Shown piece after piece: positions 16,800 to 23,888 of a stretch of 64,000 bases of DNA; position 1 is the stretch's first letter, and each line of letters opens with the position of its first letter. This DNA is from Phil1 sp040767925. GTDB lineage: Bacteria; Bacillota; Clostridia; Christensenellales; CAG-138. A model generated the notes under the pieces. The model worked only from the letters and a program-made list of their open reading frames with translations, was not told the DNA's origin and ran no database searches. The translations under genes and the position numbers were made by a program. The stretch is from assembly GCA_040767925.1 (NCBI GenBank), contig JAXGNN010000001.1, positions 558,001-622,000 of the forward strand. The letters are read 5' to 3'.

Positions 16800-17756
16800 C
16801 TAGCGCGCGACGGCCTCGATAAAGGCGGCCGGATCCCGCCCGTTTTGGCGCATATAATCGAAGACGGCCTCCATCCCCGCCGCGCCTCCCCGCGCGCCCA
16901 TGCGCGTCACGGAGCGGGAGGCCGCATAATTAGCGTACTCTGCGGCAAGCCGCGCGTCCCCCGTTTTCGCGTACAGGAACGTAAAGGAACTGCAGAAGGT
17001 ATCGCCCGCGCCGGTCACGTCGACGACCTCGCACGGGACGCCCGGCATATGGAATTTCTCCCCTTTCGTATAGACGTCGCAGCCGTTCTCGGCGCGCGTC
17101 ACCACGAGCATGTTCAGGCCGAGGCCAAGTAAATATGCGGCGGTTTCTTCCCCGGTGCGGCCGTCCCGCTGGCCCTCGAAACCGACCTGGTTCATGAACA
17201 GGATCTCCGTATAAGGCAAGAGCGCCTTCTCTTCGTCGGAAAGCTTATCCACATCCGTATCGCACACGAGCGTTACGCCGTTCTCATGCCATTCCCGGAC
17301 GAGTTCGAGCGGGCCTTTGTCCTCCAGGCGAAGGCGCATCAGCTCGGCGAAAAACGAATAGACGATTTCCGCCTTGCACAGCTCCCGCTGGATCTCGCGC
17401 GTGATGGGGAAGCGCTCGACGCCCATGTCGATGATAAACACGACATGCTCGCCCTCCGCAAGGAAGATCATGCATTTCGAGTCCGGCAGGGATGCGTCAT
17501 ATACGGTCAAGCTCGTGTCGATCGAGGCCCGCTCGAGGTCGTCGCACAGTTTCCTGTCCCTTGGATTCAATAATCCAAGGAAGCGCGTCCGCGCGCCGCA
17601 GCTCGCGTATACGCAGGCCGCGTTGGCGATCATGCCCCCCATTTGGGGTTCGAGCTGCCGGGTCATGACCTTCTCAGCCAGCTTCGGGAAACGCTCCACG
17701 GAATAGTACTCGTCCAGCGCCACGTCGCCGATAAACACGCAGGTTCCGTCCTTCAT
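16800..17756 (-). CDS. PfkB/ribokinase-family carbohydrate kinase
   Basis: Predicted kinase of 318 residues for a sugar or nucleoside. The N-terminal FIGDVALDEYYSVERFP and the glycine pair in QMGGMIANAAC match the family substrate lid. The ATP/catalytic signature VVDVTGAGDTFCSSFTF near residue 245 has the catalytic Asp in GAGD. The start at 17756 overlaps the upstream cupin stop as ATGA. Its position after an ECF importer, a BtpA-family protein and an AllA-like cupin suggests phosphorylation of the imported compound. The sequence is closer to ribokinase-like than to fructokinase or PsuK-specific patterns, but I cannot fix the substrate. Confidence 0.88.
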   Translation of the reverse strand: MKDGTCVFIGDVALDEYYSVERFPKLAEKVMTRQLEPQMGGMIANAACVYASCGARTRFLGLLNPRDRKLCDDLERASIDTSLTVYDASLPDSKCMIFLAEGEHVVFIIDMGVERFPITREIQRELCKAEIVYSFFAELMRLRLEDKGPLELVREWHENGVTLVCDTDVDKLSDEEKALLPYTEILFMNQVGFEGQRDGRTGEETAAYLLGLGLNMLVVTRAENGCDVYTKGEKFHMPGVPCEVVDVTGAGDTFCSSFTFLYAKTGDARLAAEYANYAASRSVTRMGARGGAAGMEAVFDYMRQNGRDPAAFIEAVAR

Positions 17757-18265
17757 ACGCGCTCCTTTGTGACGACCCGCGCCGGTCCGTCTGCGAGGTC
17801 CATCCATACCGTGGGCTCGTTCGCGTACGAAAGGGCCATCCAGTGGTAATGTGTTTCAGAGAATAAACCATGTGCGGAGGAATGCCACGTCGCGCGGTGC
17901 AAAACCGCGACATAGCCCGGCCTCAGGATGACGGGCAGGACGTCCTCCAATCTCGGCGCGCTTTCACCCGCGCGCGCAACGCAGAACACGATCGGCTGAT
18001 CTATGGGGAACAGCGCCTCCTGCGTATGCAGATGCCGCTCCATCTCCCTTAGAACGAACGGCGTGCTCGTTCCAAGCGTATATCCTAGACTCCCCGAGGT
18101 ATCCAGCAGGGGAAAGGCCGTATGCGCATCCTCCCATCCGTCCCCGGAAGCAAAGCGCACGCCGCCCGTATTCTTTCCACCCGCTTCCATATGGTATACG
18201 AAGCCGAATGGGGAAAAATCGACGTCCGCGATCTCCCCGGCCTCAAGCGTTGTCATCGCACTCAT
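17753..18265 (-). CDS. Ureidoglycolate-lyase-like cupin (AllA family)
   Basis: 170-residue protein of the cupin fold. The family order of motifs is visible: the N-terminal FSPFGFVYH, the histidine/glutamine segment MERHLHTQEALFPIDQPIVF near residue 78, and PGYVAVLHRATWHSSAHG near residue 125. These correspond to the RH...QxFxPL and RGTWHH signatures of ureidoglycolate lyase. True AllA proteins act in allantoin breakdown; no other allantoin genes are here, so a related lyase or epimerase activity on another substrate is possible. It overlaps both neighbours by 4 nt, which argues strongly for a shared pathway with the BtpA-family protein and the kinase. Confidence 0.75.
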   Translation of the reverse strand: MSAMTTLEAGEIADVDFSPFGFVYHMEAGGKNTGGVRFASGDGWEDAHTAFPLLDTSGSLGYTLGTSTPFVLREMERHLHTQEALFPIDQPIVFCVARAGESAPRLEDVLPVILRPGYVAVLHRATWHSSAHGLFSETHYHWMALSYANEPTVWMDLADGPARVVTKERV

Positions 18266-19020
18266 GGCTGTCCCCCTTTTCCCTGGCGGCAGAGTTCGAC
18301 GGCTTCCATGAACGCGCGCACATGGTTCGCATCGACTTCGCCCATATCCTGATAGGTATCCTTGAAGTAGCTGCCTACGATTGCCGCGTCCGCGTAGGCG
18401 AATTGCGCAGAGCAGCTCTCGGGCGTGACCCCGGCCGCTACGATGAGCGGGAAATCCCCGGCGATGAAGCGGAATTCCCGTATCTTATCCACGGGCGTCA
18501 TCATACCCGTGCCGTTGCCCGTGACGGCGATCGCGTCGCAGCGGCCCATGCCGATCCGAAGATCCTCCTCGAGGCTCCTCCCGGAATTGTGCGGCTGGTA
18601 CTTAAACCGCACGCCGCCGATGACGAAGCCCCCGTACTGCGCGCGGCTTTGCTCCAGAAACGCGCCGAAGGCATCGTCCCTATCGGGCGCGAGGTGCCCG
18701 GCGACAGAATCGAGCTGCAAGAACGCCGCCCCGTACTCCATGGCTGTACGAAAATTCTCCACGTCGTCGTGCAGGATATTCACCCCATATACAAAAGGAA
18801 CATGGTCCTGCATGAACGCCTGCAAAACGGCACGCGCGTCGTCGGCCGTGCCGAAATAGTTCTCGACGATCACGGCGCTTACGCCGTTGCGGAGCATGAT
18901 GTCCGCTTCCGCATAGGCGCGCCGCAGGACGTCCGCCCGGTCCTCCCCCATCAGGTGCAGCATCCCGAGCACGGGTTTTTGCACGCGAAACAACGATAAA
19001 AAATCCTTTTTTTGAACCAT
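18262..19020 (-). CDS. BtpA/SgcQ-family TIM-barrel protein
   Basis: 252-residue protein of the BtpA family (TIGR00259-like; E. coli SgcQ is a member). Family landmarks are PVLGMLHLMGED at the start, VIVENYFGTADD, FVYGVNILHDDVEN, and the C-terminal AAIVGSYFKDTYQDMGEVD. The cyanobacterial founder was linked to photosystem I stability, but bacterial relatives sit beside sugar or nucleoside kinases and transporters and are probably metabolic enzymes with a TIM-barrel fold. The ATG at 19020 has a GGGGAG ribosome site; a TTG at 19038 is less likely. It overlaps the AllA-like start by 4 nt. The reaction is unknown. Confidence 0.85.
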   Translation of the reverse strand: MVQKKDFLSLFRVQKPVLGMLHLMGEDRADVLRRAYAEADIMLRNGVSAVIVENYFGTADDARAVLQAFMQDHVPFVYGVNILHDDVENFRTAMEYGAAFLQLDSVAGHLAPDRDDAFGAFLEQSRAQYGGFVIGGVRFKYQPHNSGRSLEEDLRIGMGRCDAIAVTGNGTGMMTPVDKIREFRFIAGDFPLIVAAGVTPESCSAQFAYADAAIVGSYFKDTYQDMGEVDANHVRAFMEAVELCRQGKGGQP

Positions 19021-19034
19021 ACCGCTCCCCGTCG

Positions 19035-19829
19035 TCAATTGAGTTTATCGATCAATTCTTCGTTTGCAAGCGCGATCCCATATCCCAGCCTCTCGGAAAG
19101 CCGCGCGAGCTGGGGCTTGAGGACGCGCGCCTTTTCAAGGATGCCGTCGGCCGCAAAGATCTCCCGTGGGGCGCCGTCGGCGATGATGTGCTTATCCGCC
19201 ATCACGACCACACGCCCGAAGAAGTCCGCGACGAATTCCATGTCGTGCGTGATCGTAACGACCGCCCTGCCCTCCTTTTCAAGCGCGTCCATGAGACGCG
19301 CGAGGCGCTCCACGCCGACCGCGTCCTGCCCGGCGGTCGGCTCGTCGAGGATGAGGTACGGCGTCTCCGCCACCAGCACGGAGGCGATCGAAACGAACTT
19401 CTTGGCCGTATAGGGGATCTCGTACGGGTTTTTATCGAAGTATTCCCCAATGCCGCTCAGCTCCACTGCCCTGCATGTGCGCCGTTCCACCTCACCCTCG
19501 GGCAGTTGTTTGTAGCGCATCCAGAATTCGACCTCGTCGCGCACGGTCGATTTGAAAATCTGGTCATCCGGGTTCTGGAACACATACCCCACCATGGAGG
19601 AGATCTGGGCCGTCGTTCGCTCCCGCGTGTTGATGCCGTTGACGAACACGTCGCCCTTCGTCGGCTTGTTGAGGCCGTTCATCAGCTTGACCGCCGTGGT
19701 CTTCCCCGCGCCGTTCTGCCCGATGACGGCCACGCGCTCCCCCTCGCGGACGATCAGGTTCAGGTCCTCGTTGGCGAGCGTCCCGTTTGGATAGGAAAAG
19801 GAAGCGTTCCTCAGCTCAATTTGGTTCAT
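19035..19829 (-). CDS. ECF transporter ATPase with degenerate ABC signature
   Basis: Cytoplasmic ATPase of 264 residues of the energy-coupling-factor module (EcfA/CbiO type). Walker A is GQNGAGKTT, the Q-loop shows the ECF-typical FQNPDDQIFKSTVRDEV, and Walker B is YLILDEPTAGQD. The LSGGQ signature is missing: its place is taken by EIPYTAKKFVSIAS. With the canonical partner next door this predicts an asymmetric heterodimer with one weakened ATP site; such a subfamily of ECF ATPases is known. The start overlaps the partner's stop as ATGA. Confidence 0.92.
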   Translation of the reverse strand: MNQIELRNASFSYPNGTLANEDLNLIVREGERVAVIGQNGAGKTTAVKLMNGLNKPTKGDVFVNGINTRERTTAQISSMVGYVFQNPDDQIFKSTVRDEVEFWMRYKQLPEGEVERRTCRAVELSGIGEYFDKNPYEIPYTAKKFVSIASVLVAETPYLILDEPTAGQDAVGVERLARLMDALEKEGRAVVTITHDMEFVADFFGRVVVMADKHIIADGAPREIFAADGILEKARVLKPQLARLSERLGYGIALANEELIDKLN

Positions 19830-20677
19830 GCTTTCCCCATCCTTTCCATGACCGCCAGGTACGCCTCGTCCAGCGTGACGGGTATCGTCGAAAGCGGCTT
19901 CCCGGCCTTGGCCATCTCACGGCCGAAGAGCACGGTCCTCGGGACGCTCACATTCTCGCGGATGAGCGTTTCGTCCGCGAGCACCTCGCGCGTGGAGCCG
20001 TGCCGTATGATCCGCCCGTCCTTCATGACGAGGATCTCGTCGGCGTATTCGGCCATCAGCTCGATCTTGTGCTCGACGAGTATGACGGTCTTCTTCCGGG
20101 CCTTGAGCGCGGCGATGATTTTGAACACGCTCTCCGTTCCCTCCGGGTCGAGCTGGGAGGTCGGCTCATCGATCACATAGATGTCCGTATCCATCGCGAG
20201 GATCGCCGCGAAAGCGACGCGCTGGCGCTGGCCCCCCGAAAGCTCGTTGGGGTTCTTGTCGATCAGGTCGTAAATATCGACCAGCTTCACGACCTCGACC
20301 GCGCGCTCGAGCATCGCTTCCTTCGGGATCCCCATGTTCTCGAGGCCGATCACGATCTCCTCGAGCACGGTATCCTTAATGCCGCTTATTTGCGTAAAGG
20401 GGTTCTGGAAAATATACCCGATCTTCGCGCACAGCTCGCTTTCTTCCCACTCGCGCATAGGCTTGCCGCAGATGTCCACTTCGCCGGTCAACTCGCCCAG
20501 GTAGAAGCTGGGAATCAGTCCTTTCACGAGGCTGCACAGCGTCGTCTTCCCGCCCCCGTTCGGGCCGATGATCCCGTAGAAACGCCCCTCTTCAAAATCG
20601 AAGCTGACGTCCCTGAGCGCGTACCCGTCCGTCAGGGGATATTGATAGCAGATGTTTTTCAAACTGACGCTGATCAT
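19826..20677 (-). CDS. ECF transporter ATPase, canonical
   Basis: ECF ATPase of 283 residues. Walker A is GPNGGGKTT, the Q-loop region FQNPFTQISGIKDTVLEEI, the signature ELSGGQRQRVAFAAIL and Walker B YVIDEPTSQLDPEG. The ATG at 20677 overlaps the EcfT stop as ATGA and has a GGAGG ribosome site 8 nt upstream; the in-frame ATG at 20692 overlaps that site and is not chosen. It pairs with the degenerate ATPase encoded immediately downstream. Confidence 0.93.
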   Translation of the reverse strand: MISVSLKNICYQYPLTDGYALRDVSFDFEEGRFYGIIGPNGGGKTTLCSLVKGLIPSFYLGELTGEVDICGKPMREWEESELCAKIGYIFQNPFTQISGIKDTVLEEIVIGLENMGIPKEAMLERAVEVVKLVDIYDLIDKNPNELSGGQRQRVAFAAILAMDTDIYVIDEPTSQLDPEGTESVFKIIAALKARKKTVILVEHKIELMAEYADEILVMKDGRIIRHGSTREVLADETLIRENVSVPRTVLFGREMAKAGKPLSTIPVTLDEAYLAVMERMGKA

Positions 20678-21468
20678 AGCGCGAACCTCCATACGACGCC
20701 CGCGGCGAGCAGGGCGATCGCCGCGACGTTCGCGGCCTTCTCCGGAGCGGGCATCCTTCGCAGTTCGTACAGATGCGTGGGCTTCATCTTCGAGGCGAAC
20801 GCGCGGGTCTCCATCGCCACGGTCTTTTCTTCCGTAGCAGCGATCGAGCTGAGCAGGAGCGGGAACAAGATCGGAACCAGCGCTTTGAAGCGGACCCTCA
20901 GGCTCCCCGTCGTCTCGACGCCGCGCGCGCTCTGTGATTCCATGATCTTCTCGGCCGTTTTTCCCAGATCGATCACGCTCTGCATGGAGGCCAGCATGAT
21001 ATAGGAAAAGGACTTCGACGCGCCGACGGCCTCGGAGGCATACATGATGTCCTTGAGAGGCGTCACACTATAAAACGCCATGATCGCGCCGCAGATTTCG
21101 GTGATGAGCAGGGCCATCGCCAGTCCGTACAGGAAGCCCTCCTTCGTGAGCGTGATGATCCACCATTCCCAATAGACCGTGTCCCCGGTGCGGAAAGCGG
21201 AGTTGAGCGCGACCAGAAACAGAAACAGGAGCAGGAAGACTTTGCTGTAGAGCGAAAAGAACTTCCTGAAGATCTCCTTCCCGGCAAGCCTCGTGCAGGC
21301 GCAGCAGATGAGGATCGCCCCCAGCCGCGTCCAATACGCGCCCATCAGCGCCGCCGCGAGGAAGATGACGAACGCGAAATTCAGCTTCGTAAACGGGTTC
21401 AGATCCAGTATGAAGTTGCCGCGCAGCTTTGGCCGGCGGTAGGAATCGATAAATTCTTCTTTTGTCAT
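20674..21468 (-). CDS. ECF transporter transmembrane component EcfT
   Basis: 264-residue membrane scaffold linking the S component to the ATPases. It has about five hydrophobic segments (first LNFAFVIFLAAALMGAYW) and the CbiQ/EcfT coupling region with an Ala-Arg-Gly motif (ESQSARGVETTGSLRVRFK near residue 175) that inserts into the ATPase grooves. It starts 65 nt after the S component, with a long hairpin between them. Confidence 0.9.
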   Translation of the reverse strand: MTKEEFIDSYRRPKLRGNFILDLNPFTKLNFAFVIFLAAALMGAYWTRLGAILICCACTRLAGKEIFRKFFSLYSKVFLLLFLFLVALNSAFRTGDTVYWEWWIITLTKEGFLYGLAMALLITEICGAIMAFYSVTPLKDIMYASEAVGASKSFSYIMLASMQSVIDLGKTAEKIMESQSARGVETTGSLRVRFKALVPILFPLLLSSIAATEEKTVAMETRAFASKMKPTHLYELRRMPAPEKAANVAAIALLAAGVVWRFAL

Positions 21469-21480
21469 ATTTCCCTTTTC

Positions 21481-21517
21481 GGCGGGCCGTCCGGAAACTT
21501 TTTCCGGACGGCCCGCC
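21481..21517. promoter_or_regulatory. 17-bp perfect hairpin between the EcfS and EcfT genes
   Basis: Two 17-nt arms (21481-21497 and 21501-21517) are perfectly complementary around a 3-nt loop. No U-tract follows on the minus strand, so it is unlikely to be an efficient terminator. It probably stabilises the upstream S-component message or is a processing site that sets S:T stoichiometry. Confidence 0.7.
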
Positions 21518-21533
21518 CTATGTCTCGGGTGCG

Positions 21534-22145
21534 CTATTTCGCGGCGGTCTTGGCCGCGTTCTGCCTGATATACTTATCCCCGTACGGGAGCTTGAGCAGA
21601 AAACGGTTCGGGATCGCCCGGACGATTAGGAACGTGAAGATCGCGGATGGGATCTTGTCGATGATGTCGGAGAAGCATTCGGAAATCGTATTCGCCGGGA
21701 ACAGGCCCAGGTTGAAGGTCTTCACGATGAAGCCGGTGATGATGCCGGTGGGGCTCGCCGTATAGCCGCCGTAAACCGCGACCGTGACGATCGACCCGCA
21801 CACGCCGCAGATCACGCCGATGATCAGGCCGTAAATGGCCGCCTTCCAGATGTTCTTGAAATATCCCCAGCCCGCAAACAGGCCCGCGGTCAGGCCGACC
21901 ATGAAGTAGTTGCCCAGGTAGAACAGGTTCGACGGATACGTGATGCTCAGCAGCAGGCCTGTCAGGAGCGCCGTGGCGATGCTGTAGATGGGCCCGCACA
22001 GCGCGCCAACGATCATCGTGCCCACAGCGTCCAGATAGAGCGGCAGCTTGAGCAGCATGACGATCTGGCCGCATACGAAGTTGACCGCGATGCCCAAAGG
22101 CACTAGATAGAGAGCCATCTTGCTGATTTTCTTGGTTTTTTCCAT
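21534..22145 (-). CDS. ECF transporter S component, substrate unknown
   Basis: Membrane protein of 203 residues with about six spans, the size and pattern of ECF substrate-capture subunits. The first span starts at KMALYLVPLGIAVNFVCGQ, followed by LPLYLDAVGTMIVGALCGPI, a stretch common to one group of ECF S proteins (ECF_trnsprt type). The ATG at 22145 is preceded by CAGGAGGG. It is first in the operon ecfS-ecfT-ecfA-ecfA-btpA-allA-pfkB-gntR. No thiamine, riboflavin, cobalamin or folate genes are nearby; the enzymes downstream suggest a sugar- or nucleoside-like ligand. Confidence 0.88.
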   Translation of the reverse strand: MEKTKKISKMALYLVPLGIAVNFVCGQIVMLLKLPLYLDAVGTMIVGALCGPIYSIATALLTGLLLSITYPSNLFYLGNYFMVGLTAGLFAGWGYFKNIWKAAIYGLIIGVICGVCGSIVTVAVYGGYTASPTGIITGFIVKTFNLGLFPANTISECFSDIIDKIPSAIFTFLIVRAIPNRFLLKLPYGDKYIRQNAAKTAAK

Positions 22146-22345
22146 TTTTACCCTCCTGATTTTTGCCGTTCGTTCAGATGTGTCGCTTGGGTTCCTTCCC
22201 ACCGGCGCGACGTCCCCGCTTCGGCCTTTTCCGGAAAAAGCCGAAGCGGCGCGGCGTTGGTTCGCATGGGAACAAGTCCAGTTGTCCGGATCCGGGTTGC
22301 GGCCCCGCAGATTCACGCGGGGAAGAGGGCGTACGATCGATTACA
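22146..22345 (-). promoter_or_regulatory. Structured 5' leader of the ECF operon, riboswitch candidate
   Basis: The predicted transcript has a roughly 200-nt untranslated leader before the S-component gene. It contains a 20-nt hairpin at 22303-22322 (CCCCGC, 8-nt loop, GCGGGG) and a 30-nt hairpin at 22218-22247 with arms GCTTCGGC and GCCGAAGC. The leader is GC-rich throughout. I could not match it to conserved cores of TPP, FMN, cobalamin, glycine, folate or guanidine riboswitches. Regulation through this leader is an inference from length, structure and context. Confidence 0.4.
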
Positions 22346-22351
22346 TAGAAC

Positions 22352-22380
22352 ATTATAGAACAATTAAAACGGCACGTCAA
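22352..22380 (-). promoter_or_regulatory. Sigma-70-type promoter of the ECF operon
   Basis: On the minus strand TTGACG (22375-22380) and a perfect TATAAT (22352-22357) are separated by 17 bp. A direct repeat ATAGAAC occurs at 22345-22351 and 22355-22361, spaced near one helical turn and overlapping the -10 box, which could be a repressor site, perhaps for the GntR protein of the operon. Confidence 0.75.
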
Positions 22381-22793
22381 TAGCGGCAGGATATTTTGCC
22401 GCCGCCGCTTCGGATGCTGGGGTTGTGTTTCCCGTGATTCGTGCAACCTTATAATTTCTTATACCTTTTAATTGTCCGCGTTGGTTCTGCTGCCGGAGGT
22501 GCATTTCAAAGGCGGCCAAGAGGCTACTCCGGCAACGGTGCATTTATAAACGATTGCGGTCAATAGAAAAAGGATTTCCGGAATCGACCTGATGACCTCG
22601 GAATCCCTTCATTTCACGCTATTTTACCCGTTGATAGATTTGAGAAGTTAGGTAAATATAGATGCCAGCAAGTAGTTTCGTATAATCCTCATGGTCCCGG
22701 TAAATCAAAATTGAAAGTCAAAGATTAAGTTCCTTTTCAAATCAGATATTTCCCATCAATTCAACTAGATTACTATATCAGGCCCTTCATATT
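22381..22793. other. Gap of about 410 nt, AT-richer, no gene recognised
   Basis: Upstream of the ECF promoter the composition drops in GC. No frame or known RNA is convincing. The right end merges into the decayed MuF-toxin tail, so part of this stretch may be further decayed phage or toxin sequence. Confidence 0.4.
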
Positions 22794-23617
22794 GAGGCTG
22801 TCAACCAGTATAGGGCAGAAACTCTGCCTGCTAAAACTGAGATAGATGTTGCTAACGTTGATATGCGGTTAAAAAGCGACATCGAGGCTGACGGGCATTG
22901 ATGCGAGTGGATATGTGCAAAGAATAAATGCTAATGGTATTTCAGCATATCGAGGCAGGACATAGAACGAATGGAACAGCCGATCACAGCATGACAGATG
23001 CATCTGATATTGCACGGATTGGGTATGTTGCCCAGAACTATGACGCCATTGATCTCGTGAGAGACAAAAGCGGCAACCCCGTATATAGTAAGAAGTACTA
23101 CGATAGACTCGGCAAGCCTGCTCCACTGGTCACAATGGTGAAAAGGATAGATGGGTTCTATTATATTTCGGAGGCAGTACCAGATGCAAGAGCTAAAACG
23201 CTGCGGGTAACAAGTGCGTATAAAAATAACAAAGGAGCTGTTTGGGCGCCCGATGTAAAAACCCCGGGAAATAGTACGTCCGAAACGACACCCTACAAAG
23301 CTCCTATTAATAGTTTACCCGATTCCCTGCCAAAAATCAATCTCGATTTAAGCTCGAAAAACAAAAACGGAGCTTTTCAGACTCCCGATGCAAAAGCCCC
23401 GAGTGCTAATACGTCCGAAACGCGATCTGACATAGCTCCTAACGGTAGTATACCGCGTTCTGAACAGAATATCAATCTCGACACAAAAACAAAACCAACG
23501 CCTTTGGCGGGTGGGGCCCAGGACATGACGTCCCCGGCGATCCAAAGCTCATCGAGCGTTGATTCTAATCAAATTATACCCGGCTCTGTGAAAAATAACA
23601 ACCTTGATTTACCGTAA
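22794..23617 (+). pseudogene. Decayed C-terminal tail of a phage MuF-type toxin (barnase/EndoU/ColicinE5-like nuclease family)
   Basis: The long frame from about 22934 encodes QHIEAGHRTNGTADHS, then DASDIARIGYVAQNYDAI, and GFYYISEAVPDARAK, which is the pattern I know from nuclease domains at the C-termini of MuF phage proteins. The homologous region continues upstream in two other frames: EAVNQYRAETLPAKTEID at 22794 onward and RLTGIDASGYVQRINAN at 22885-22932. So at least two frameshifts have broken the gene. The C-terminal 130 residues are low complexity, with a degenerate repeat of the type INSLPDSLPKINLDL and NGSIPRSEQNINLD. Base composition is AT-rich compared with flanking genes. It is probably a remnant of a mobile element. 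Confidence 0.55.
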
Positions 23618-23888
23618 ATCCAATATCCCGGAAAGGCATCATACTGCAAATCCGAAAGCATCGGCAATTCGCTGTCGGGCGGTCTAAGCCGGGCCAAAAC
23701 GCTCTTGCGGAGGTTGACGCTTCCCCTTTGAAGCTCTTTGGCGGAAACCTGTTCACCTGCTTGAATTTTTGCAGCAAGCGCGAAGAACCGCGCACTTTCG
23801 CCTGTTCCTCTGCCATAAAGCGTGATACAATGATTTGTAACCCATCGATTGCTCCTAAAACTGCCGATCTTTCCAAAGAGGGATGCCT
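23618..23888. other. Gap of 271 nt with no gene recognised
   Basis: Lies between the MuF-type remnant and the large surface-protein gene. A possible -10 (TACAAT, 23826-23831) lacks a convincing -35. Nothing else can be supported. Confidence 0.3.

Noticed and set aside
22928..23617. Intact stand-alone toxin gene
   Set aside because: The conserved family region extends upstream in other frames, so the visible frame lacks its proper N-terminus and looks broken.
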